Source: an uncultured Prevotella sp. (GTDB lineage Bacteria; Bacteroidota; Bacteroidia; Bacteroidales; Bacteroidaceae). Taken from it: a stretch of DNA of 64,000 bases. Positions 18,920-28,534 of this stretch are shown here, one piece after another. The notes below the pieces were generated by a model. That model worked only from the letters and a program-made list of their open reading frames with translations. It had not been told where the DNA came from and did not search any database. The DNA lies in contig UQFS01000008.1 of NCBI GenBank assembly GCA_900540375.1, positions 1 through 64,000 of the forward strand. Direction: 5' to 3'. The stretch's first letter is position 1. Each line of letters starts with the position of its first letter. A program made the translations under genes and the position numbers.

Positions 18920-19819
18920 TTACCTAATCACTATACGTTTTCCGTTAACAATATAAAGGCCTTGTGGGAGACGGAATCCTTCAGCCTTGTCAGACACCTT
19001 CGCGCCTGAGAGCGTATACACACCCTTGCAGGCTGGGCTGGACACTTCAGTATTACGAATGGATGTGGCGGTGGTCTTAAGTGCTACGGACAAAAGCGTA
19101 TAAGCATTGCCATCCACGATCAGTCCGTTCTCTTTCAGAGCTTGGGCGGCATCTGCGTTCAGCGGAAAAGTGAAAGTCGTCTCACCTGTCTCGTTGAATG
19201 ACGTGAAAGTACTGCTATTACCGACATCAGCGGGCAATTCCGGCCAATTGCTACCCTGAGACCTCAACACACATCTCGCATCATTCCCAGTCTTTTTCCC
19301 TGTAATGACTAACTGGCAACCTGCAGCCACATTAGCAAATTGGCTGGTGGGAAGCATACCTACTGTCCAACCTGAACCCGAGACTACCTTCTGACCTTCC
19401 CATAAAATACCGTCATGAGGAGCATCAAGGCTAATAGAGGTTACAGTATAACCAGAGCCGTTTAGTGCGAGTCCGTTTTCTTTAAGCCTGGCCAGTAGTG
19501 AAGCATCAATGTATACAGTTGAACCATTGTCACCTTGGGCAATACGGATGAAGCCGATCTCTTGAAAAGACTCTGGTACGCACAGTCGCACGCCTTGCCA
19601 TTGCGTTTGGTCATCAGCATTATAGGCAAATTTTATATTCATAAGGTCCCCTTCCTTTGCCGTTGAAAATTTGCTGGCATCAATTGTTACAGGGGTACTG
19701 CCTTCTGGCAGTAACTTGCCATTGACATAAGAGACGTTGCCTTCCCAAATGACAGTGGCGTTGACATTCGCCATGACGGCGAATAACAATACTAAACAAG
19801 TAAAAATCTTTTTCATCAT
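18920..19819 (-). CDS. Secreted two-repeat protein with T9SS-like C-terminal tail
   Basis: The 299-residue protein has a signal peptide (about 1-21, ANVNA), then two similar beta-rich halves, each starting with a WEG motif (VIWEGNVSYV at about 23, ILWEGQKVVSGSG at about 138) and each ending with an ALKENGL/ARLKENGL plus GxxYT segment. The last 35 residues (VYTLSGAKV, GLYIVNGKRIVIR) match the tail common in Prevotella proteins that resembles type IX secretion sorting signals. The function is unknown. It probably sits on or outside the outer membrane. It converges on the GH13 operon and shares its terminator. Confidence 0.75.
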   Translation of the reverse strand: MMKKIFTCLVLLFAVMANVNATVIWEGNVSYVNGKLLPEGSTPVTIDASKFSTAKEGDLMNIKFAYNADDQTQWQGVRLCVPESFQEIGFIRIAQGDNGSTVYIDASLLARLKENGLALNGSGYTVTSISLDAPHDGILWEGQKVVSGSGWTVGMLPTSQFANVAAGCQLVITGKKTGNDARCVLRSQGSNWPELPADVGNSSTFTSFNETGETTFTFPLNADAAQALKENGLIVDGNAYTLLSVALKTTATSIRNTEVSSPACKGVYTLSGAKVSDKAEGFRLPQGLYIVNGKRIVIR

Positions 19820-19951
19820 GTGTTCTTAATTTAGGTGGATATTACGGTGACGCGTCTTTACCGTTTTTATAAAAGACAAAGTGAAGTTTGAAATATGGTC
19901 AGCCCATCCATGTAGTTAACTTATTTTTATACTTTGTATAAAACCAGTACA

Positions 19952-20988
19952 ATGACGACTATGGCTAATACACTTGAACCAACAAAACAAGAAAGGCGTA
20001 TCCTTAAGGAGATTATCAAGAAGGGTAATCCTACCCGATATCATGAGTGGCTGAATGAATTGGTAATGCTTTCTCCAGCACCAATGTTCCGTATTGCCTT
20101 AATAATTATGGCTATTACGATTTTGACGGACTGCTTAACGAGTTAAGCCAACTTGTGCTGACAGATGATGATACCCTCATAATGCTTGACAAACAGATAT
20201 CCCAGCATGCCGGACAATATGACCAACATACTTATGTAGAGAGGAAACTCGACCTTCTCCGCAAGCTGCATCGCGACAAGGAAGCCGACGAGGTAGAACA
20301 AAAGTTTATTTATCTGGAACAGATAAGGAGAATCGTTGCCGACAGGATGCTTGATGCGAAGGACTATGCCGGTGCCATAAAGCAAGTACGTGAAGGGATG
20401 CAGGATGCTGACAATGCCAAGAAGCCCGGTATTACTGCCGAATGGGGCAAATATCTCCTGCACATCTATCAGACAATGGGCGATAAAGACAAAACCATTA
20501 GTCAACTGCGGCATCTGTTCATCGACAACAGGAATTCCCGAAAAGAATATTATCATGCGTTGAAGAAGATCATATCCGCCACGGAATGGAAGGAATATTC
20601 CCATGGCCTTATAGCTGATGCCAAGCTGACATTCAGCCCGATGTTTACGCACGACCTGCTCGCCGACCTGTATGTAGAAGAGGGTGAGACTGAGCCTATC
20701 TTCCACTTTCCCGTCTCTCCAAGGTTTGAGTCTCCTGAACTGATGAATACCTATTCAAAGTATGCTGGTGAGGAACATACTTCCGAGCTGCTTGCAAAGT
20801 ATAAAGACATGTTGAGAGATGAGGCAAAACGCCACGCCACGGCAAAGTCATACTCTATCATAGCCGAATCGATGAGAGCCATGAGTAAGCTAAAAGACGG
20901 AAAGGATGCCGCTCATCATCTTGCTTTAGAATTTAGAGAGCTGTACCGCAGGCATCCATTGATGATGAAGGAGATAAAAGATTTCTGA
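19952..20988 (+). pseudogene. Frameshifted helical-repeat gene
   Basis: Two frames make one plausible protein. The first (ATG 19952 or 19961) reads NTLEPTKQERRILKEIIKKG then HEWLNELVMLSPAP and ends at 20146 in a hydrophobic stretch unlike the rest. The second frame is open from 20059, reads NNYGYYDFDGLLNELSQLVL before 20155, and goes on for 277 residues of TPR-like helices (DYAGAIKQVREGMQDA, KYLLHIYQTMGDKDK). The 20155 start would need GTG without a clear ribosome binding site, so a frameshift near 20080-20110 is the simpler reading. The domain resembles the helical C-terminal part of SWIM-finger proteins, but this is uncertain. Confidence 0.5.
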
Positions 20989-21075
20989 AAGAATGATTTA
21001 CAGAGGTCATTGTTGGTAATCAAAGGATTCACAGACTCACATAATAGATAATAGGAAATGTGAGTGCCATAAACG

Positions 21076-23337
21076 TTATTGCTTACCACCTTCACCACTG
21101 ATGGATGCAGACACGAAGTTGTCTATGTCTATTGCAACTTCACGGACCCTTTCTTTCACAAGATCGTCTTCGGAAGACTTGATATGCTCAGCAGTGAGAA
21201 GCGTGATGCGATCGAGATTCTTCCAGCCAAGCATCTTGGCAAGAGGAAGAAGCTTATGAGCTATACCTGCGATGCCTTCACGGTCCGGGCTCGACTCCAC
21301 AGCAGTCATCAATTGCTGACTGAAAGATTGGAGTCCGCCACGCATTGTGTCCATGATTTGCTGCCGGTCCTCCGCATCCATGCCATACAAGTTCAGGAAA
21401 TCACAGTCTGTGGAATCACAGCCGAGGATGGTCGCCAGTTTTGCAGCATTGACAGGCTTCAGCAGACAACCGTCGAAGCCTGCTTCCCGCAACTGGGGTA
21501 CTATGCTCTCGTCGTGAGCTGTCATGGCGATGACCGTCATGTTGTGGTGGTCGATGTGTCGGATGACATCAGTACCCTTCATCTCAGGCATCTCTATATC
21601 CATGAGCATCAGCTCGGGACGCTCGTCATGAAGAGCCGTCAGCGCCTCAGTAACATGGATGCACGACGTGACATGCCATTGCGTTCCGGTTAGTTGCCTT
21701 ACCAACTCTTGCAACAGTTGCAGTTGCAAAGGGTCATCATCCAGAACAAGCAGGCGGTGGGTGTTGTTGGCTTTGTGGTGAGAAGGTGCTACTGCCAGGC
21801 AATTATCCATACTTGTTTTGCAGTTCTGTGGACCTATATCCTTGACGGGAATGGCAATCGCGATTTGGGTACCTTTCCGCGGCTCCGTGTCTACACTGAT
21901 GGTTCCTTTGAGCAGCCCTACCAAGCGGCTGACGATGGACAGTCCCAGACCTGTGCCTTCTATGCCTTGAGCACCTTTGAGCCGCTTGAATGGCTGAAAC
22001 GCCATGTCGCATTCTGCTTGGCTCATGCCTCGTCCCGTGTCTTTCACTTCGAAGCGCAGCATGCCCTCAGAGAGACTGGCCCGGAGTGACACTCTTCCCT
22101 CACCGGTGTATTTCACAGCATTGCTCAGCAGGTTATCAGCAATCTGACGGATGCGGTAGGCATCACCGGTGCATGTCAAGCCCTTACAGCCCGATGTGTC
22201 TGCTTCGAGGATCAGTCCCTTGGCATCAGCCCTTTGCCGCATACCGGCAATGCACTGTTCAAAGAGTTCTGCCGGGACGAATGAATTGATATCCATTTCG
22301 CCACTTTCCAACCGGTGGTAGTCAAGCAAATCGGCCACCAGACGGGAGAGGTGGTTGGCTGAGTTGCGCACGCTTTGCAGCAACTCCTGACCTTTCTGTG
22401 AAGGCACGTAGTCCTTGAGCAGATCCGTGAATCCAGAGATGGAGGCCGCGGGTGCCTTGATGTCATGCGTGATGGTCAACAAGAGTTGCTCACGCTGTTC
22501 CATGACGCGACTGATTTCGTCGTTGGCTTTCTTCAGCGCTTCCTGGTAAGCCTGCTCTTGCCGCACATCGTGGCGGATGCGCCACAGCAGGATGGCTATC
22601 ATGATGATGGCAAAGGCTGCTAACAGCATCATTTGTGCCATCAGCCGCTTATGGGCTTGTTGGGCGCGTGCCAACCCTTGGCTGACGATGCGCCTCTCTT
22701 GTGCCCGCAACCGCTCCACTTTGCCTTCCAACTCCTTCTCGATTGCCGAGGAGATGGCCTTGAGATCGTCCAGTTCACCGCTGATCCTTTGTTGTCGCTG
22801 ATGAGTCGCCCGCTGCTGCTCTTGCTCCGCCTCGGCAAGGATGCGGGCAACACGACGGCTGATGTCTACAGGCTGCCTCACCGTGTCGACACTGGTCATG
22901 CTGCTGTCACGGCGAACACTTACCGTATCGGTGTGGGCCTTACGGAACAGGTCGGCCAGGCGGCGGAAGAAGCCCTGGCGCGAGCGGGCAACCTCCACTG
23001 TCGTCGTACTGGCATGGTGAGCCTCCGTAGTCTTGGGATGCACGACGACCGAGTCTTTGCCGCTATTAAGGCTGTTGACTTTTTGGTGCAGTGCTCCGGG
23101 CTGACGGCTGAGTGCGATAGCCTTGGTAAGCTCTCGCAGACTGCCACGCTCATCCTTGACCATCTTTGCCAGAGCACTGTCGGATCGTTGTTGCATTTTA
23201 GCATATTCGCCGACAGACTGGCCAATGACGCTCAGCGATTGCGTATTGCTGTATACCAAGGCGATGATGATGATCAAGGCCAGGGCAACGATGGCATAGG
23301 CTACGGCCGCCTTTTGTGAAATATTGTTCTTATGCAT
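21076..23337 (-). CDS. Hybrid sensor histidine kinase with receiver and Hpt domains
   Basis: The 753-residue inner-membrane protein has TM1 (about 9-29), a periplasmic/coiled-coil region rich in Gln and Arg (about 160-230), TM2 (about 233-252), HisKA with H291 (LTITHDIKAP), HATPase (DNLLSNAVKYT, DTGRGM, GTGLGLSI; about 395-500), a receiver with D580 (LMLMDIEMPEMKG) and K627 (CLLKPVN), and an Hpt-like end with H694 (GIAHKLLPLAKMLG). All phosphorelay residues are present, but the Hpt motif has Leu-Pro where Lys-Gly is usual. No partner gene is adjacent; the NtrC-type regulator at 23871 is a candidate. The signal sensed is unknown. Confidence 0.92.
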   Translation of the reverse strand: MHKNNISQKAAVAYAIVALALIIIIALVYSNTQSLSVIGQSVGEYAKMQQRSDSALAKMVKDERGSLRELTKAIALSRQPGALHQKVNSLNSGKDSVVVHPKTTEAHHASTTTVEVARSRQGFFRRLADLFRKAHTDTVSVRRDSSMTSVDTVRQPVDISRRVARILAEAEQEQQRATHQRQQRISGELDDLKAISSAIEKELEGKVERLRAQERRIVSQGLARAQQAHKRLMAQMMLLAAFAIIMIAILLWRIRHDVRQEQAYQEALKKANDEISRVMEQREQLLLTITHDIKAPAASISGFTDLLKDYVPSQKGQELLQSVRNSANHLSRLVADLLDYHRLESGEMDINSFVPAELFEQCIAGMRQRADAKGLILEADTSGCKGLTCTGDAYRIRQIADNLLSNAVKYTGEGRVSLRASLSEGMLRFEVKDTGRGMSQAECDMAFQPFKRLKGAQGIEGTGLGLSIVSRLVGLLKGTISVDTEPRKGTQIAIAIPVKDIGPQNCKTSMDNCLAVAPSHHKANNTHRLLVLDDDPLQLQLLQELVRQLTGTQWHVTSCIHVTEALTALHDERPELMLMDIEMPEMKGTDVIRHIDHHNMTVIAMTAHDESIVPQLREAGFDGCLLKPVNAAKLATILGCDSTDCDFLNLYGMDAEDRQQIMDTMRGGLQSFSQQLMTAVESSPDREGIAGIAHKLLPLAKMLGWKNLDRITLLTAEHIKSSEDDLVKERVREVAIDIDNFVSASISGEGGKQ

Positions 23338-23396
23338 AGCTAAAATGGTGTATTGCAGTGCAAAGGTACAATATTCTGTTAGTACACGAACAAAAT

Positions 23397-23428
23397 ATGC
23401 CCGCCTTTATGAGGCGGGCATGCTTGAA
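23397..23428 (-). terminator. Terminator of the small exported protein gene
   Basis: The stem ATGCCCGCC / GGCGGGCAT (23397-23405 with 23413-23421) is followed on the minus strand by ATTTTGTT. It separates the 62-residue protein gene from the downstream kinase gene. Confidence 0.8.
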
Positions 23429-23466
23429 ATCCTGAATACGTAGTACTGATAGAAAGGCATCGATGT

Positions 23467-23655
23467 CTACTTCTGCACGGTCGTATCAGAAGGAGCCGGT
23501 GCAACAGTGTCTTGCTGAACGGGGTTTACACTGTCTACACTTGCTGTGCTGTTGATATTGGCGGCAGAAGCCGACGAAGTGTTATTGAAAGCAAATGTAC
23601 TACTCACAGAAACGATGGTCAAAGCAGCAACGGCTGCGAAAACTAACTTCTTCAT
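23467..23655 (-). CDS. Small exported Ser/Thr/Ala-rich protein
   Basis: The 62-residue product has a clear signal peptide (MKKLVFAAVAALTIVSVSSTFA) and a 38-residue mature part rich in Ser, Thr, Asn, Val and Pro, with no cysteine or known domain (for example QQDTVAPAPSDTTVQ). It has its own terminator. Short exported proteins of this type are common in Prevotella and uncharacterised. It lies between the regulator and kinase genes. Confidence 0.7.
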   Translation of the reverse strand: MKKLVFAAVAALTIVSVSSTFAFNNTSSASAANINSTASVDSVNPVQQDTVAPAPSDTTVQK

Positions 23656-23870
23656 AATCCTTATTTTTATTATCTGTTACTTGTTATCGTGAACTCTTCG
23701 TTGTGGACACCTACGAAAGCGCAACGGTCGTGCCAAAGTTGTCGCAATTCAATCATAGTATTGATTATTAGGAAGTTATAATATTTATGGAATATCGAGT
23801 AAGTGTGGAAACTGTGGAAGTGTTGTGGAAAGATTCCACAACTCTTCTCCACACATAGTAGGGTATCGGA

Positions 23871-25250
23871 CTATTCCAAACCGTATTTCTTCAACTTGTT
23901 GTAGAGCGTTTTTCTGTCTACCTCAAGCAATCGTGCAGCTTTGCTCTTATTGCCTCGGGCGGCTCTCAGGGCATCGGCTATGAGTTGTCGCTCCGTAGCA
24001 TCGTCGTGGAGAGGTGCCGTTGTGGAGACGGGTACTTCGGGATTCATCGTCAGACGGAGCTCGTCAGTACCGATGAGTTCTCCTTGGGCCAGCAGGGTCG
24101 CACGCTTGACCACATTGTTCAGTTCGCGCAAGTTGCCAGGCCAGGAATAGGAAGCCAAAAGACTTTGGGCGGCTTGCGTGAAGCCAGAGACATGGCGGCC
24201 GAGCTCTTCATCAGCCTGACGCATGAAGAGGTTGGCAAAGAGGAAGAGATCAGAACCACGGTCTTTCAGTTCCGGCATTAAGATGGTAAACTCGTTGATG
24301 CGGTGGTAGAGATCCTCACGGAATTGTCCGTCGCGCACTCGCTGAGCAAGGTCCTCATTGGTGGCGCAGACCAACCGGATGTCGATAGGAATCTCTTCTG
24401 TACTTCCCAGGGGACGCACGACGCGTTGCTGCAGGGCGCGGAGCAACTGCACCTGAATATCATAGGGCAGGTTGCCCATCTCGTCGAGAAAGAGCGTACC
24501 GCCGTTGGCAGCCTCGAAAGCCCCCTGCTTGTCACAGTCGGCACCTGTGAACGCCCCTTTGCGATAGCCGAAAAACTCCGAGGCAGCCACCTCACGGGGT
24601 ATGGCTCCGCAGTCAAGAGCAAAGAAAGGCTTGTCATGTCGTGGACTTTTTGCGTGGATGCGGCGCGCTACATATTCCTTGCCCGTGCCACTGGCTCCAA
24701 GGATGAGCACCGACATGGGAGTGGGAGCCACGAGATCAACATAGCGATAGAGTAGCTTCGAGGCTTCGCTTTCTCCTTCTATATAAATAGGTGTAGAGGT
24801 CTCTGCGTCGTGGACTGCTGCCTTGTCGGGCGCAGAGGGCTCCTGACCCTGCGAAGTAGCACCCGCTACCTCGTTGACGGCAGACAATTTGGAAGAACGG
24901 AAGGCCTCGCTGATTTTTTCAAGCAGCAAATCCGGTGGAAAAGGCTTAGCGATGTAGTCGGTGGCACCAGCCTTCATAGCGAGCACAGCATTCTCCACCT
25001 CAGCGTAGCTGGTCATCACGATAAAGGGCGTGGTGAGACCTTCGTCACGCAAGTGTGAGAGCAGGCTGATGCCATCACCATCAGGCAGACGCAGGTCAGA
25101 GAGAATAAGATCCGGCGTCGTCTCTTCCAACAGATGGCGGGCCTCCCGCAGCGAGGAAGACTTATTGGCGACGAACCCTTTTCTGTTCAACCACTTCTGA
25201 ATCATCAGACCGAAGGTTAGGTCATCTTCAATTATGAGTATTATGGGCAT
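23871..25250 (-). CDS. NtrC-family sigma-54-dependent response regulator
   Basis: The 459-residue protein has a receiver at 1-120 (EDD at 8-10, D52 in SDLRLPDGDG, K102), an AAA+ domain at about 150-385 with Walker A (LGASGTGKEYVARRI), the sigma-54 contact loop KGAFTGAD, Walker B (GGTLFLDEMGNLP) and an arginine finger region, and a Fis-type HTH at the end (NKSKAARLLEVDRKTLYNKL). All parts for activating sigma-54 promoters are intact. A CAAAGATA box at 25329-25336 gives a leftward -7 element with a leader of about 75 bases. Its kinase is not certain; the hybrid kinase two genes on is the nearest. Confidence 0.95.
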   Translation of the reverse strand: MPIILIIEDDLTFGLMIQKWLNRKGFVANKSSSLREARHLLEETTPDLILSDLRLPDGDGISLLSHLRDEGLTTPFIVMTSYAEVENAVLAMKAGATDYIAKPFPPDLLLEKISEAFRSSKLSAVNEVAGATSQGQEPSAPDKAAVHDAETSTPIYIEGESEASKLLYRYVDLVAPTPMSVLILGASGTGKEYVARRIHAKSPRHDKPFFALDCGAIPREVAASEFFGYRKGAFTGADCDKQGAFEAANGGTLFLDEMGNLPYDIQVQLLRALQQRVVRPLGSTEEIPIDIRLVCATNEDLAQRVRDGQFREDLYHRINEFTILMPELKDRGSDLFLFANLFMRQADEELGRHVSGFTQAAQSLLASYSWPGNLRELNNVVKRATLLAQGELIGTDELRLTMNPEVPVSTTAPLHDDATERQLIADALRAARGNKSKAARLLEVDRKTLYNKLKKYGLE

Positions 25251-25328
25251 AGACTATTATCGTTTACTATCCTGTCGTTCCAAGCATCCCGGGCATTTGC
25301 ATATGCGGGATATCTTTGTTCTCGAGCG

Positions 25329-25336
25329 CAAAGATA
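25329..25336 (-). promoter_or_regulatory. -7 box upstream of the NtrC-type regulator
   Basis: CAAAGATA on the plus strand reads TATCTTTG leftward, matching the Bacteroidota -7 element. No clear -33 element was found. Confidence 0.4.
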
Positions 25337-25357
25337 GTATATTTTTTAGAGATAACG

Positions 25358-25453
25358 TCATATTCTCATATTCTTGTTGGTGTATGCCACTATCGTGGTC
25401 AGCAGTTCCGACACGGACACGGGCACGGCAAGCCACAGTCCGGTATTGCCCAT
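25358..25453 (-). pseudogene. MATE-type efflux transporter, C-terminal remnant
   Basis: A 31-codon reading frame (GTG- and ATG-rich, stop TGA at 25358-25360) encodes GNTGLWLAVPVSVSELLTTI and then VAYTNKNMRI. NTGLW followed by AVPVSE(L)L is how the last helix of many Bacteroidales MATE transporters ends, from memory. No N-terminal part is visible, and the frame follows the AraC regulator gene, a common neighbour of MATE genes. It is therefore probably the tail of a deleted transporter gene. It is not a functional gene by itself. Confidence 0.5.
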
Positions 25454-25509
25454 CAATACTTACTCCTATTAATATTATTTATGATTGCGACTCTTCCATG
25501 TATCTATTA

Positions 25510-26166
25510 TTATCCCTCTCTATATTCCTTTGGCGTCACTCCCGCAAGTTTCTTGAAAAAGCGGGAGAAGTGCTGAGGATACTGGAAACCGAGGTGGTCG
25601 GCAATCTGCGAAATGCTCTGCGTGGGGTCGAGAAGTAGCTGCTTGCTCAATTTGAGGATGTGCTGCTGGATATAGTACTGTGCCGTCATACCCGTTTCCT
25701 TGCGGATGAGATCACCGAAATAGCCAGCGGAAAGACAGGCCTTACCGGCGAAGTAGGCCACTGAGGGCAGGCCGTCACGTACAGCCAGTCCCTGCTCAAA
25801 ATAGTCTTTGATGTTGCGCTCAAAAACCGAGAGGATATCGGAGCTCTCCCTGTGGCGAGTGACAAACTGTCGGTCGTAGAACCGTTGGCAGTAGTCAAGG
25901 ATAAGCTTGATGCGATCTGTGAGGATCGTCTGTGAGTGCTTGTCCACGGGCAGCTCCATCTCGGAGCGGATGGAGCTGAGCGTATCGGTATACATCCGCC
26001 GCTCACGCTCACTGAGATGGAGCGACTCAGCCGAGTCGTAGTCGAAGAAGTGATAGCCGCCGATGGTCTTCCCCAATGGCGTGCCGAAGAGCAGATCAGG
26101 ATGGAAGAGCAGTCCTAAGGTGTGCGACGGCGTGCGGAGCTGTTCCTTGATCGTTGTGTCGCTCAT
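25510..26166 (-). CDS. AraC-family regulator lacking the N-terminal sensor domain
   Basis: The 218-residue protein carries the AraC DNA-binding domain at its end (about 120-218: FAGKACLSAGYFGDLIRKETG, SISQIADHLGFQYPQHFSRFFKKLAGVTPKEYR). The middle has the LLFHPDLLFG segment and HLSERE / DRQFVTRH stretches seen in Bacteroidota members. Usual length is near 290-310, so about 80 residues of the cupin-like N-terminus are missing. An in-frame TAA lies 15 bases before the ATG, and a promoter lies just upstream, so the short form is the real start. It is followed by a MATE remnant. Confidence 0.85.
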   Translation of the reverse strand: MSDTTIKEQLRTPSHTLGLLFHPDLLFGTPLGKTIGGYHFFDYDSAESLHLSERERRMYTDTLSSIRSEMELPVDKHSQTILTDRIKLILDYCQRFYDRQFVTRHRESSDILSVFERNIKDYFEQGLAVRDGLPSVAYFAGKACLSAGYFGDLIRKETGMTAQYYIQQHILKLSKQLLLDPTQSISQIADHLGFQYPQHFSRFFKKLAGVTPKEYREG

Positions 26167-26193
26167 ATCTGTCTGTTTTTATGTTTCCACGCA

Positions 26194-26224
26194 CAAAATT
26201 ACTCGAAATATTCTATCCGTGCAA
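26194..26224 (-). promoter_or_regulatory. Promoter of the short AraC gene
   Basis: Leftward TAATTTTG (plus 26194-26201) with TTG (plus 26222-26224) at 20 bp, predicting a transcript start about 20-25 bases before the ATG at 26166. Confidence 0.6.
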
Positions 26225-26470
26225 GAGCAGATAGGCGATTTCTGCAATAAGGGTTACAGGTACCATAATCAAGGTAATGCTCCATCAACATGAATCCGAC
26301 TATGACGGAATTCTTCGCATCAATGCGAATGATAAAAATCAGTTATTGCAGAAAAATATCATCCTTAGAGAACAAGATAAGCAATTTTTCCTTATTTTTG
26401 CAGTTGATGCCTTGCCTACCCTTATCGGCGAGTCATGAAAACCACATAAGAAGAACCAATTGAGAAGCCT

Positions 26471-28480
26471 ATGATAAAACCGGCCCGCATCTTCTTTCTG
26501 CTATTGCTATGTATCGGTGCGTCCATTTCCATGTACGCGCAAGACCCTGTTGAGACATGGCAACAATACTACAGTGAACTCGGTCAACGCGAGGACGTTG
26601 AAAGCGACGCCTGGCAAGAGACCTATGAGATGCTTAGCGAACTGGCTCATGAGAAGATGGATCTGAACAGCTGCACACGCGAAGACTTGGAACGGTTGCC
26701 CTTTCTCTCTGCACAGCAGGTGATGGACATCATGGAGTACCGTCATCGCGCCGGACGCTTTGAAAGCCTCGTAGAACTGCGCATGCTTCCCTCGTTTCGT
26801 AAGCAAGATGCCGACATGCTGGAGCAGTTCGTCACAATAGGACCGGAGAAAACGTCCGACACGCTGCCGCCTCTTGACAGCATCCTACGCTCAGGACGGC
26901 AGGAAGTGGTGGCTGCACTGAAAATACCTTTTTATGATAGAGAGGGTGACAAAAACGATTTTCTCGGATATAAATACAAGCATTGGCTACGCTACAGCTT
27001 CAATTACCGGCAACGCATCAAGCTGGGGTTTGTGGCCTCGCAAGATGCGGGTGAACCTTTCTTTGCAGGAAAGAATGCTTACGGATATGACTATTACTCG
27101 CTCTATCTGCAGCTCCGAAAAACAGGCGCTATCCGTAACCTCGTCGTAGGACGCTATCGGCTGCGCTTCGGCATGGGACTGATCATGAACACGTCGTTCG
27201 GACTTGGCAAACTCAACACACTGGCCACGTTAGGAGCCTCCACCAACAACATCATCGGACACAGCAGCCGATCGGAAGCCAACTACCTGCAAGGCGCGGC
27301 CGCAGCCATACGCCTCAACCGACAACTCACGCTCACCGGCTTCGTATCTTGGAGGAAGATCGACGCTACGCTCAACAACTCCACAGGCACGGTGACCACA
27401 ATCCTAAAGACCGGCTACCACCGCACACCCAGCGAGATGGCACGGCGACGCAACACTGATGAGACGCTCGTGGGATCCAACCTCAGCTTTTTCCGTGATG
27501 GCTTTCATGCAGGCGTCACGGCTTTCGCCACTGCCTTCAACCGTACATTAAAGCCCAACACCTCGCAACTTTTCCGCCGGTGGTATCCGCAGGGAAAGCA
27601 CTTCTGGAACGCAGGCATTGACTATGGCTATATCTCGGAAAAACTCAATATCGCCGGAGAGACGGCCACGGGCGACTGCGGTACGGTAGCTACCATCAAC
27701 TCTCTCAGCTATTTGCTCACGCCCTCGCTGTCGGTGATGGCCCTGCAACGCTACTATCCTTATCGATACTACTCGCTGTTCAGTCAGAGCTATGCCGACG
27801 GAGGCTCTGTCAACGATGAGAGCGGACTCTATCTCGGCATGCAGTGGGCACCATCGGCCAGCGCATGTCTGATGGGATATGTCGACGCCGCCTACTTCGC
27901 ATGGCCGAAATACCAGGCTTCCGCCGCTTCGCACAGCATTGATGCTCTGCTTCAGTTCAGCGGCAACCGACAAGGATGGAGCTATCTGCTCAGGATGCGC
28001 ATGAGAAGACGGGAACGCAACGACAGCGAAGCCGACCATCTGACTTGGCGCGACGAATACCGCTCACGCGCCATGATCGGCTACGCAAGCGGTTACTGGC
28101 AATGGAGAATGCAAGGCGACTTCAGCATCTGCCACCAACAAGCCACAAGCCGGGGATACATGATCACGCAATATGTTGGCTACCAACACGCATGGTTCCA
28201 GACTTTTCTCAGCGCCAACTACTTCCACACCGACGACTTCCTCTCACGTGTCTACAGCTATGAGCGTGGACTGCTCTACAACTTCTCCTTCCCCATGTTT
28301 GCCGGACGAGGCATCCGCTACGCCATTGCCACCCGCGCAGACATCGGTCACCGCCTGATGTTCCTGCTGAAGTTGGGTAACACCAACTATTTTCACAATG
28401 TATCATCTTCCTCTGGACCGGAGCATGTCAACGGTCACAGTCGCATGGAACTGGAGATGCAGGCAAAGTGGCGATTCTGA
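26471..28480 (+). CDS. Helix-hairpin-helix outer-membrane beta-barrel protein
   Basis: The 669-residue protein has a signal peptide (1-23, ISMYAQ), a periplasmic helical segment with a ComEA-like helix-hairpin-helix (about 60-115: DLNSCTREDLERLPFLSAQQ, then RHRAGRFESLVELRMLP), and a long antiparallel barrel to the end (aromatic, alternating strands such as YSFNYRQRIKLGF), finishing ELEMQAKWRF with the terminal Phe of outer-membrane proteins. The family is widespread in Bacteroidetes and uncharacterised. It is convergent with ftsZ. A TATTTTTG box at 26393-26400 may be its -7 element. Confidence 0.85.
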   Translation: MIKPARIFFLLLLCIGASISMYAQDPVETWQQYYSELGQREDVESDAWQETYEMLSELAHEKMDLNSCTREDLERLPFLSAQQVMDIMEYRHRAGRFESLVELRMLPSFRKQDADMLEQFVTIGPEKTSDTLPPLDSILRSGRQEVVAALKIPFYDREGDKNDFLGYKYKHWLRYSFNYRQRIKLGFVASQDAGEPFFAGKNAYGYDYYSLYLQLRKTGAIRNLVVGRYRLRFGMGLIMNTSFGLGKLNTLATLGASTNNIIGHSSRSEANYLQGAAAAIRLNRQLTLTGFVSWRKIDATLNNSTGTVTTILKTGYHRTPSEMARRRNTDETLVGSNLSFFRDGFHAGVTAFATAFNRTLKPNTSQLFRRWYPQGKHFWNAGIDYGYISEKLNIAGETATGDCGTVATINSLSYLLTPSLSVMALQRYYPYRYYSLFSQSYADGGSVNDESGLYLGMQWAPSASACLMGYVDAAYFAWPKYQASAASHSIDALLQFSGNRQGWSYLLRMRMRRRERNDSEADHLTWRDEYRSRAMIGYASGYWQWRMQGDFSICHQQATSRGYMITQYVGYQHAWFQTFLSANYFHTDDFLSRVYSYERGLLYNFSFPMFAGRGIRYAIATRADIGHRLMFLLKLGNTNYFHNVSSSSGPEHVNGHSRMELEMQAKWRF

Positions 28481-28534
28481 CATTACTGGGATAGTCAATG
28501 CCTTACAGCATATTGCAATGGAGTAAGATTGGCT

